Shown here: in pieces, positions 1-5,071 of the stretch
Layout of the letters: the number at the start of each line of letters is the position of its first letter
Numbering within the stretch: position 1 is the stretch's first letter
Source: Acidobacteriota bacterium
GTDB taxonomy: Bacteria > Acidobacteriota > Blastocatellia > Pyrinomonadales > Pyrinomonadaceae
Assembly: GCA_005790265.1 (NCBI GenBank)
Contig: SXVE01000259.1
Span: 1 to 7,908, forward strand
Direction of reading: 5' to 3'
DNA: 7,908 nt
Translations under genes and position numbers: made by a program
The notes under the pieces: generated by a model
The model's database searches: none
The model's input: only the letters and a program-made list of their open reading frames with translations
Told to the model about the DNA's origin: nothing

Positions 1-147
1 CACGCCCTGTCCCGCGCCGCGAAATTTCAGCACATACATTCCATCGTCATCAGCTTCGACAATCGCGGGTAAACTTCCGCCTTCGCGTAGTGGCGTTACG
101 TATCTGGTTGTTTTAACGGTGCGCAAATTTTTTATTAAATCTGACAT
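1..147 (-). CDS. HipA-like kinase, N-terminal 49 residues only (runs off left edge)
   Basis: The minus strand is open from an ATG at 145-147 to the window edge and encodes 49 residues. They start MSDLIKNLRTVKTTRYVTPL and continue with REGGSLPAIVEADDDGMYVL, then KFRGAGQGV. This matches the start of the HipA-like kinase family (the HipA_2 type, often misnamed 'aminotransferase class I and II'), in which the first strands resemble the N-lobe of an atypical kinase. The catalytic part lies outside the window, so activity cannot be judged. No Shine-Dalgarno sequence is visible before the ATG. The start is chosen because the family normally begins just before the 'LRTV-RYVTPL' segment. It lies 25 bases after the stop of the small protein at 173-346 on the same strand, so co-transcription with the toxin-antitoxin genes is possible. 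A relation to the HipA toxin itself is remote. Confidence 0.75.
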   Translation of the reverse strand, partial: MSDLIKNLRTVKTTRYVTPLREGGSLPAIVEADDDGMYVLKFRGAGQGV

Positions 148-172
148 TAAAAAGATTTGATTTTGAATTTTA

Positions 173-346
173 CTATGGAGATTTTTTTATTAGTTGAAAT
201 TCTTGTTGTAAGTTTTCACAAAGATAACCAATTACATAATCTTTGTGCGTTGTTATTTCAATATCTTGATTTTCTTCTAATTCTTCAAGTATATCGTTTA
301 ACTTCATCCATAATTCACTCTCTTTATATTTTTCGTATGGAAACAT
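173..346 (-). CDS. Small conserved-type hypothetical protein, 57 residues
   Basis: The minus-strand frame from ATG at 344-346 to TAG at 173-175 encodes 57 residues. It begins MFPYEKYKESELWMKLNDIL, has an acidic middle (EELEENQDIEITT) and then HKDYVIGYLCENLQQ. I recognise the general pattern of short 'Y-Y--SELW--------L-EN-D-E--T---YV-GYLC--L' proteins found as small hypotheticals in many bacteria, but know no function for them. A good Shine-Dalgarno match (AGAAGG on the minus strand, 354-359) sits 7 bases before the ATG and overlaps the toxin stop codon, which supports real translation. By hand count the gene is about 26% G+C, far below its neighbours, so it may have been acquired separately. 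It lies 11 bases after the YoeB-like toxin and 25 bases before the HipA-like kinase. The plus-strand frame covering the same bases is a shadow. Confidence 0.72.
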   Translation of the reverse strand: MFPYEKYKESELWMKLNDILEELEENQDIEITTHKDYVIGYLCENLQQEFQLIKKSP

Positions 347-353
347 AAATCAA

Positions 354-359
354 CCTTCT
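354..359 (-). promoter_or_regulatory. Shine-Dalgarno site of the small protein, overlapping the toxin stop
   Basis: On the minus strand the sequence reads TAGAAGGTTGATTTATG. The AGAAGG core is 7 bases from the ATG at 346, and the TAG is the stop codon of the toxin gene. This placement suggests translational coupling of the small gene to the toxin gene. Confidence 0.55.
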
Positions 360-621
360 AATATTTTTTGTAATGATAACGGCAGGAAATAATCAGCAGC
401 GCGTCTTTTTCGATTCGGTAAACGAGACGATGTTCGCTGTTGATGCGGCGTGACCAGCAGCCGGACAAATCGCCTTTGAGCGGTTCCGGTTTACCGATTC
501 CCTGAAAACCGTTGCGCTGCGCGTCTTTAATTAAATCGTTGAGGCGTTTGAGGAGCTGCGGCTGTGCGTCCTGAAACCAGAGATAATCCGCCCACGCCGA
601 ATCGGTAAAGGTGAGTTTCAT
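358..621 (-). CDS. yoeB: YoeB/Txe-family mRNA interferase toxin
   Basis: This 87-residue protein belongs to the YoeB branch of the RelE superfamily, ribosome-dependent endoribonucleases that cut mRNA in the A site. Alignment with E. coli YoeB from memory is nearly gap-free: KPEPLKGDLSGCWSRRI and EHRLVYRI are almost identical blocks. The catalytic set known for E. coli YoeB falls at the same positions here: Glu46, Arg65, His83 and Tyr84. E. coli YoeB ends at Tyr84, whereas this protein carries three extra residues (Lys-Lys-Tyr). The start ATG overlaps the antitoxin stop (ATGA, 618-621), the usual coupling that makes toxin synthesis depend on antitoxin translation. No frameshift or missing key residue is seen, so the toxin should be active. 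The YefM-type antitoxin directly upstream is its expected inhibitor and the operon co-repressor partner. Confidence 0.95.
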   Translation of the reverse strand: MKLTFTDSAWADYLWFQDAQPQLLKRLNDLIKDAQRNGFQGIGKPEPLKGDLSGCWSRRINSEHRLVYRIEKDALLIISCRYHYKKY

Positions 622-881
622 TTTTCGATCAATTCTCGCTCGACGGCTAAACCTGCATCAGCTTCGGTTAACGACTTTCGCAAATGCTCGGCGTTGGCAG
701 GATTCGATAAAAGGTAAATCGTTTCCTGCCAAGAATTAAATTCACGTTCAGAAATTAAAACGGCTTTGTTTTTCTCATCGAGCATAATTAAAACCGGCTC
801 GGCATCATCTTCGACCTGTCGAATTAAATTTTCCAAATTTTGTTTCGCTGAAGTCGCTGTCGTCGTGTTCATAATGCGCAT
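618..881 (-). CDS. yefM: YefM/Phd-family antitoxin
   Basis: This protein of 87 residues (84 if the second Met is used) neutralises the YoeB-like toxin. In this family the N-terminal half binds DNA at the operon promoter and the C-terminal half wraps the toxin. The visible family pattern is TSAKQNLENLIRQVEDDAEP near residues 10-29, then VLIMLDEKNKAVLISEREFN and SWQETIYLLSNPANAEHL, followed by an acidic C-terminal tail ending RELIEK. Two starts are possible, ATG at 881 (MRIMN) and ATG at 872 (MNTTT). Neither has a clear Shine-Dalgarno sequence, so 881 is taken by convention. The stop overlaps the toxin ATG by 4 bases. The gene begins only about 20 bases after the terminator of the upstream lpdA gene, so its promoter must lie inside or next to that hairpin. 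Confidence 0.94.
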   Translation of the reverse strand: MRIMNTTTATSAKQNLENLIRQVEDDAEPVLIMLDEKNKAVLISEREFNSWQETIYLLSNPANAEHLRKSLTEADAGLAVERELIEK

Positions 882-890
882 AGTTTAGCA

Positions 891-930
891 CAAAATAAAA
901 CGGGCGATTGAAGAAATATTCAATCGCCCG
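891..930 (-). terminator. Intrinsic terminator of the dihydrolipoyl dehydrogenase gene
   Basis: Bases 901-912 and 919-930 form a perfect 12-bp stem (CGGGCGATTGAA with its complement) around a 6-base loop. Read on the minus strand, the stem is followed at once by TTTTATTTTG. It lies about 20 bases after the lpdA stop, as expected for a rho-independent terminator of that gene. On the plus strand no T-run follows, so it is directional. Confidence 0.88.
895..923 (-). promoter_or_regulatory. Possible antitoxin-toxin promoter embedded in the terminator
   Basis: On the minus strand TTGAAT (918-923) and TTTTAT (895-900) are 17 bases apart, each matching 4 of 6 bases of the sigma-70 consensus. Transcription would begin only a few bases before the antitoxin ATG. 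The -35 box would lie in the terminator stem. The match is weak and is offered because little other room exists for a dedicated promoter. Confidence 0.22.
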
Positions 931-951
931 TCAATCAAAACCGGATTTATT

Positions 952-2361
952 TTACATATGAATCGTCAAATCGTGAACGCCTTCGGCGGCTTCCATCATT
1001 GATTCGGAAACGGTCGGGTGCGCGTGGATCGTGTTGGCGATTGATTCGGCGGTCGCTTCGTGCGACATCGCGACGCAGGCTTCGGCTAATAATTCCGTCG
1101 CGTGCGGTCCGATCAAGTGGACGCCGAGAACTTCGTCGTATTTTTTGTCGGAAACGATTTTGATGAAACCGTCGGTTTCGCCCAAAATCCTCGCTTTGCC
1201 GCTTGCCGAAAACGGGAATTTGCCGACTTTAACATCGTAGCCTTCTTCGCGCGCTTTGGCTTCGGTCAACCCAACCGACGCGACTTCCGGATCGCAATAT
1301 GTGCAGTTCGGAACTAATCGGTGATTGATCGGTTCGACGTGGCGACCGGCGATGCGTTCGACGACGAGACAGCCTTCTTTTGATGCGAGATGCGCGAGCC
1401 ATGCGGTGTCAATCACGTCGCCGATGGCGAAAACGTTCGGCTCGTCGGTTTCGCAATATTCGTTGACTTTGATCGTGCCGCGCGGGTTGATGACGACTTT
1501 CGTGTTTTCAAGTCCGAGATTTTCGAGATACGGCATTCTGCCAATCGCTACCAAAAGCATTTCGGCTTCGAGAACGACGTCTTTGCCTTTTGAATCTTTG
1601 CCCGAAACTTTAACGCCTTTTTTCGATTTTTCGAGCTTGTCTATTTTCGTTCCCGTGAGACATTTGATGCCGCGTTTTTTGAAACTTCTTTCGAGTTCTT
1701 TGGAAACTTCGGCGTCTTCAAGCGGAACAATTTTGTCCATTAATTCGACGACCGTCGTGTCGCAGCCGAAGCGCGAATAAACTGACGCGAATTCGACGCC
1801 GACCGCGCCCGAACCGAGCACGACCATTGATTTCGGAACCGTGTTTAATTCCAAAATTTGATCGGAATTAACGACCTGTTTGCCGTCCGTTTCAAAACCG
1901 GGAATCGGACGCACGACCGAGCCGGTCGCGATAATGATGTTTTTCGTTTCAATCGTTTCGGTTTTGCCGCCTTCGAGCGCGACTTCGACTTTGCCTTTGC
2001 CGGCGATTTTGCCGAAGCCGTTGAAAACCGTGACTTTGTTTTTCTTCATCAAATACGAAACGCCCGCCGAGTTTTTGGCGACGACGCCGGATTTGTATTC
2101 CTGAACTTTCGCGAAATCGTAAGAAAGATTTTCGACTTTCAAACCGAAATTTTCAAAATGCTGCGCTTTTTCGTAAAGATGCGCCGATTGCAGCAAGGCT
2201 TTCGTCGGAATACAGCCGCGCAAACCGCACGTTCCGCCGAGGCGCGCGTCTTTTTCTTTTTCAACGAGCGCGACTTTCAAACCGACCTGCGCGCCTCTGA
2301 CGGCGGCAACGTAACCGCCGGGACCCGAACCGATAATAACCACGTCAAATTGTTCTGCCAA
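952..2361 (-). CDS. lpdA: Dihydrolipoyl dehydrogenase (E3), FAD disulfide oxidoreductase
   Basis: This 469-residue flavoprotein re-oxidises dihydrolipoamide with NAD+ as the E3 component of pyruvate, 2-oxoglutarate or branched-chain dehydrogenase complexes and of the glycine cleavage system. Domains in order: the FAD-binding GSGPGGY loop at residues 11-17; the redox disulfide Cys45-Cys50 in GGTCGLRGCIPTKALL; the ATGS motif at 145-148; the NAD-binding GSGAVG at 183-188; the second FAD motif FAIGD ending at Asp315; and the C-terminal interface domain with the catalytic His448/Glu453 pair in HAHPTVSE. Length is typical. The redox loop has Gly-Leu-Arg where the commonest form has Leu-Asn-Val. The start is TTG with a good Shine-Dalgarno site; the first in-frame Met is at residue 105, after the redox site, so it cannot be the start. 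The gene stands alone, divergent from the rhodanese gene and closed by its own terminator. Confidence 0.97.
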   Translation of the reverse strand: MAEQFDVVIIGSGPGGYVAAVRGAQVGLKVALVEKEKDARLGGTCGLRGCIPTKALLQSAHLYEKAQHFENFGLKVENLSYDFAKVQEYKSGVVAKNSAGVSYLMKKNKVTVFNGFGKIAGKGKVEVALEGGKTETIETKNIIIATGSVVRPIPGFETDGKQVVNSDQILELNTVPKSMVVLGSGAVGVEFASVYSRFGCDTTVVELMDKIVPLEDAEVSKELERSFKKRGIKCLTGTKIDKLEKSKKGVKVSGKDSKGKDVVLEAEMLLVAIGRMPYLENLGLENTKVVINPRGTIKVNEYCETDEPNVFAIGDVIDTAWLAHLASKEGCLVVERIAGRHVEPINHRLVPNCTYCDPEVASVGLTEAKAREEGYDVKVGKFPFSASGKARILGETDGFIKIVSDKKYDEVLGVHLIGPHATELLAEACVAMSHEATAESIANTIHAHPTVSESMMEAAEGVHDLTIHM

Positions 2362-2367
2362 TGTTTT

Positions 2368-2373
2368 ATCTCC
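2368..2373 (-). promoter_or_regulatory. Shine-Dalgarno site fixing the TTG start of lpdA
   Basis: On the minus strand GGAGAT is followed by AAAACA and then the TTG start codon. The spacing of about 6-8 bases is right for initiation, and no ATG exists nearby in frame. Confidence 0.7.
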
Positions 2374-2408
2374 GTATATTAAAATAATTTTGTAATGCCG
2401 ATAAAGAT

Positions 2409-2414
2409 ATTATA
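2409..2414 (-). promoter_or_regulatory. Candidate -10 box for lpdA in the divergent intergenic region
   Basis: The 112-bp gap between lpdA and the rhodanese gene is AT-rich. On the minus strand it holds a perfect TATAAT at 2409-2414, which would give a leader of about 40 bases. No good -35 match sits 16-18 bases upstream (the sequence there reads roughly TAGCTT), so this is a half-supported promoter. I could not pick a convincing promoter for the plus-strand rhodanese gene. Confidence 0.4.
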
Positions 2415-2473
2415 GAAACTTAAACTGTTTCAAGCTAGTTGCGAGTCAAAACTTGGACTAAACTGTAAAACTT

Positions 2474-2836
2474 ATGGAACATTCAAAAGAATTTGAAAAA
2501 CTCGTCGCTGATATAAAATCAAACGTGACGGAAATTTCCGTCGCCGAAACATTGGAAAAAGTGAAAAACGGCACGACTTTGATTGATGTGCGCGAAGACA
2601 ACGAATACGCGGCGGAACACGCGCAAGGCGCGACGCATATCGGGCGCGGCGTGATCGAGCGCGACATCGTTCATCAATTTCCCGACAAAAATCAGGAATT
2701 GATACTTTACTGCGGCGGCGGTTATCGTTCGGCGCTTGCAGCGGACAATTTGCAGAAAATGGGCTACACGAACGTGCTTTCGATGGCGGGCGGTTGGACG
2801 GCGTGGACGGAAGCGGGCGCGCCGACCGAAAAATGA
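2474..2836 (+). CDS. Single-domain rhodanese-like sulfurtransferase
   Basis: This cytoplasmic protein of 120 residues has one rhodanese domain and no signal peptide. The substrate-loop side shows LIDVRE at residues 36-41, followed by EYAAEHAQGATHI. The active-site loop is Cys80-Gly-Gly-Gly-Tyr-Arg85-Ser, in which Cys80 would carry the persulfide and Arg85 help bind the sulfur donor. The closing pattern is A-NL-K-GY-NV--M-GGW-AW (residues 89-111). Such stand-alone domains move sulfur between thiosulfate or persulfides and acceptors such as cyanide or thiols; the physiological donor cannot be read from sequence. No Shine-Dalgarno match precedes the ATG. The gene is alone on the plus strand, divergent from lpdA and convergent with the exported 172-residue protein gene, with an inverted-repeat element between them. 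Confidence 0.93.
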   Translation: MEHSKEFEKLVADIKSNVTEISVAETLEKVKNGTTLIDVREDNEYAAEHAQGATHIGRGVIERDIVHQFPDKNQELILYCGGGYRSALAADNLQKMGYTNVLSMAGGWTAWTEAGAPTEK

Positions 2837-2885
2837 TCGCTGCAAAAAACGACAAATAGAACAGAGAAGATGAAGACAAAAGCGG

Positions 2886-3006
2886 TAAAACGCGCATTGA
2901 AACGGAAAAAGCACGGCTTGGCACGGAATAATTTTTTCTTAAAGAGCAATTTCCTTAAGACAAATCCGTGAAACTCCCTGCTTTTTCCGTTTTAATGCGC
3001 GTTTTA
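2886..3006. repeat. Roughly 120-bp element with near-perfect 27-28 bp terminal inverted repeats
   Basis: Bases 2886-2913 (TAAAACGCGCATTGAAACGG, then AAAAAGCA) are complementary to 2979-3006 with one mismatch, which would be a G-U pair in plus-strand RNA. The 65-base interior is AT-rich and has its own inner pairs: CACGGA 2922-2927 with TCCGTG 2965-2970, and TCTTAA with TTAAGA just inside. The outer ends are T and A. It lies between two convergent genes, so it may be a miniature inverted-repeat element, a long bidirectional hairpin that ends both transcripts, or both. No target duplication can be proved from one copy. Bases 2837-2885 and 3007-3035 hold nothing else that I recognise. Confidence 0.7.
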
Positions 3007-3035
3007 TTCGCGTGATTTTACGGCGCGTTTTTAGT

Positions 3036-3554
3036 TTATTGCGGTAGCGCGATGAAATTCAACTCAAGCAAATTTTCGCTGACCGAGATGACCAAGCTGT
3101 TTTGTTCAAACTGAAATTGTTTGGCTTTTGCGCTCAGAATGTAAACTTCTCCGGCGGTGACGTCAGAGAATCGGTAGTAGCCGAACGCGCTGCTCATCGC
3201 GGTGCGCGCGATGCCTTTGGAGTCGGTCAGAGTAACGATGACGTTGCGAATGCCGCGCCCGCTGCTCGTCAGAATTCTACCGCCGATGTTTGCCGGTGCT
3301 GCCGTCGGCGCGAGCGGCGCGGCGGTGAAAAATCCGCTCTGCACCGCATACGGCGGATTGCTCGCGTTGTTTCCGGCAACCGCCTGACCGATTGCGCCGG
3401 TGATCGAATAAACGTTGCCAGTCGAATCGGTGCTCGTGCCGCCGCCGCCCGCAATCACCGCTTGATCGAGTTTGTAAACGCCGCCGGTCGCCACCTGCGC
3501 GTTTGCCGTGACGGTCAAAGTTAAAAGTAATCCGATAAAAATTATTTTGTTCAT
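3036..3554 (-). CDS. Exported protein with carboxypeptidase-regulatory-like domain
   Basis: The protein has 172 residues. A typical signal peptide spans residues 1-19 (MNKIIFIGLLLTLTVTANA, cleaved before Gln20). Residues 25-78 carry a GGGGTS...VYSITGAIGQAVAG...YAVQSGFF stretch. This pattern recurs in secreted Acidobacteriota and Planctomycetes proteins ('Y-L-GTIGQ-DAG---GG-Y-L-GGFW'). Residues 88-170 form a carboxypeptidase-regulatory-like beta-sandwich: IGGRILTSSGRGIRNVIVTL, then SAFGYYRFSDVTAGEVYIL and a final beta strand ending FIALPQ. This fold is a structural add-on and not an enzyme. Shine-Dalgarno AGGAG (3561-3565) lies 6 bases before the ATG. It sits 75 bases after the 412-residue gene on the same strand with no terminator seen between, so it is probably the last gene of the exported-protein array. 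Specific function is unknown. Confidence 0.85.
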   Translation of the reverse strand: MNKIIFIGLLLTLTVTANAQVATGGVYKLDQAVIAGGGGTSTDSTGNVYSITGAIGQAVAGNNASNPPYAVQSGFFTAAPLAPTAAPANIGGRILTSSGRGIRNVIVTLTDSKGIARTAMSSAFGYYRFSDVTAGEVYILSAKAKQFQFEQNSLVISVSENLLELNFIALPQ

Positions 3555-3629
3555 AAATTTCTCCTAAATCTTCGAATATCCGATTTGTTCTCATTCGCGC
3601 AAATTCATTTCAGTTTTCCCGAGATTAAA

Positions 3630-4868
3630 TTACGGGCGCAGAATGATCACTCGGACTGTCTGTGCCGGAACAGAATTGTTTGTATTGAGCGTGTTACAAA
3701 AACTGATTACCGCCGTTCCCGCCGTCGTGTAAGTAGTCGGTCGAACGTAAATGCCGACGGGCGTGGTGTTCGCCAAATAAACATTTACAATATCGCCCAC
3801 CTCGCCGAATCCGTTGAGAGAGAGTGTCGCGCAGCCGTGCGCGCCTAATGACAATGCGGGCAAAGCGACGGTCGAATTCAAAACGGCGATGTCCGAAAGC
3901 CGTAAAGAGCCGTCGGCAATTTGCGCGCCGCCAACTGAATCGTTGGCGAGCGTCCCGCTGATCGTGCCGGTAGCGGTGATATTGCCGCCGACCGTCAGAT
4001 TGCCCGAACCGTCGAGCCGCATTCGCTCGGTCGCGCCGTTCGTGCCGTTCACCCACCGATAACCGATGTTTGCGCGAAGTTCCATTCCGTCAATCGTCGA
4101 GTTGTAAAGTATGCCGTGATTGTTATCGTTGCTGGCTTTGAGCCGCAAAAAATTGTTGTTCATCGCGGCGCCGCCGCTTCCGGCACTGAAAAGGTTGGCG
4201 GAAACGGTGCTGCTGAAAGTTTTGTTGCCGCCAACGGTCTGCGCGGTCGTCGTGTCAACGAAGTTTTTCGTCGAACTGCCCGTGCCGCCGTTGGCGATTG
4301 CCACGATTCCGCTCACATTTCCGGCGGTCGTTGCCGTCGTCGCCGACTGTGCCGTCGTCGCGCTCGCCACCGTGCCGGTAACTTTTGCGCCGTCCACCGA
4401 ATTGATCTGCGCGTTCGTCACACATCCGACGCAGTTTGCCGAAAGTCCGTCCGCCGTTTTCGCGCTTAACGATTGAATAGAAAAAGGCGCGGCGGTTAAC
4501 TGTTGGCGTGGCGTTAAAGTCGTGTAACTCGTGTCCGCCGGATGCTTGACGGCGATTTCCAGAAACCGATTCGCGCCCGATGCAAACGGACTCGCGCCGA
4601 AATCGAGCGAGACGGTAAAAATGCCGTTGGCGACATTGACGGCGTTTCTGGTCGCCGCCGCGCCGATCTGATTGCCGCCGGTTTCCGCGTCATACAGCGC
4701 GAATCCCAAATCATAAACGCCGTTCGCCGCCGCGCCGCCGTCGGTCAATCTGCCCTGATAAGTGAACGCCGACGTTTGCGCCTTCGCCGCGCCGCTGAAT
4801 ACAGCGGTCAAAAGAAAAAGCGCCAATACTGCCGAAACGCGTCGGCAAACTTTATGTGTTTGTTTCAT
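3630..4868 (-). CDS. Exported repeat-module protein with tail-fibre-like segments, 412 residues
   Basis: A signal peptide spans residues 1-30 (hydrophobic VSAVLALFLLTAVFSGAAKA, cleaved before Gln31). Residues 35-146 hold the module shared with the two upstream paralogues: FTYQGRLTDGG, YDLGFALYDAETGG, NGIFTVSLDFG, FLEIAVK, YTTLTPRQQLTAAPFSI. Then comes a CVGC pair (Cys146, Cys149) and a low-complexity Thr/Ala stretch. GGTGSSTKNFVDTTTAQTVG and NKTFSSTVSA follow (about 194-224), then ERMRLDGSGNLTVGGNITAT (about 281-300). The last two are the kind of beta-repeat text seen in phage tail fibres and in proteins with endosialidase-type chaperone domains, but no C-terminal self-cleaving chaperone domain is present. 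The C-terminus (about 335-411) is a beta-rich domain with GEVGDIVNV and ISFCNTLN...QTVRVIIL. No Shine-Dalgarno site is seen. Likely a trimeric or fibrous cell-surface protein; role unknown. Confidence 0.85.
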   Translation of the reverse strand: MKQTHKVCRRVSAVLALFLLTAVFSGAAKAQTSAFTYQGRLTDGGAAANGVYDLGFALYDAETGGNQIGAAATRNAVNVANGIFTVSLDFGASPFASGANRFLEIAVKHPADTSYTTLTPRQQLTAAPFSIQSLSAKTADGLSANCVGCVTNAQINSVDGAKVTGTVASATTAQSATTATTAGNVSGIVAIANGGTGSSTKNFVDTTTAQTVGGNKTFSSTVSANLFSAGSGGAAMNNNFLRLKASNDNNHGILYNSTIDGMELRANIGYRWVNGTNGATERMRLDGSGNLTVGGNITATGTISGTLANDSVGGAQIADGSLRLSDIAVLNSTVALPALSLGAHGCATLSLNGFGEVGDIVNVYLANTTPVGIYVRPTTYTTAGTAVISFCNTLNTNNSVPAQTVRVIILRP

Positions 4869-5071
4869 TATTTTATTTTTTGGATTGTGGAAAGTGAATT
4901 TTGTTGCAGAACAACCCGGTTATACTTTCCGCAATCCGCTTAATGCAGCCTGTTTTCTAATTTCCGCCGCTTTTTTGTTACGCGCTAAATCTGAATGCGA
5001 TTGAACTTACGAACAAATTTCGTTTTGCCGTCAGGCGGCGAAAAGTCGCTTTGCGGCTATTTCGCGCCGTT
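4869..5071. other. Intergenic gap between two exported-protein genes, with a hairpin near 5034-5068
   Basis: These 203 bases hold no gene that I can support. A stem of about 12 pairs with small bulges (GCGAAAAGTCGC at 5038-5049 against GCGGCTATTTCGC at 5053-5065, loop TTT, extendable outward) begins a few bases after the stop of the 543-residue gene. On the minus strand no T-run follows it, so it is at best a transcript-end stabiliser for that gene. On the plus strand GTTTTATTTTTG follows, but no plus-strand gene ends there. The rest is AT-rich leader of the 412-residue gene; a TATAAC-like box is present without a good -35. Confidence 0.35.

Noticed and set aside
157..348. Plus-strand frame of 63 residues
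   Set aside because: It is the mirror of the better-supported minus-strand small gene at 173-346, has no ribosome site, and owes its length to AT-rich sequence lacking suitable stops.
1325..1780. Plus-strand frame of 151 residues, and others, opposite lpdA
   Set aside because: Antisense shadows of a strongly supported enzyme gene; serine/arginine-rich text with no domain pattern.
2472..2949. Several minus-strand frames opposite the rhodanese gene
   Set aside because: Shadows; the plus-strand gene has full rhodanese motifs, including Cys80 and Arg85.
2870..2971. Plus-strand 33-codon basic frame (MKTKAVKRALKRKKHGLARN...) over the inverted repeat
   Set aside because: I considered a small basic peptide or an ArfA-like rescue factor whose message has a hairpin. 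There is no proper Shine-Dalgarno spacing, no ArfA pattern, and the sequence is explained by the repeat arm.
3202..4714. Plus- and minus-strand overlapping frames within the exported-protein genes
   Set aside because: High-G+C shadow frames, rich in Arg/Ala, overlapping genes with signal peptides and conserved modules.
3900..4800. Recurrent GCCGCC/GTCGTC-rich strings suggesting a repeat array or CRISPR
   Set aside because: They are irregular in spacing and simply encode Ala/Gly/Thr-rich protein text; no spacer-repeat periodicity is present.
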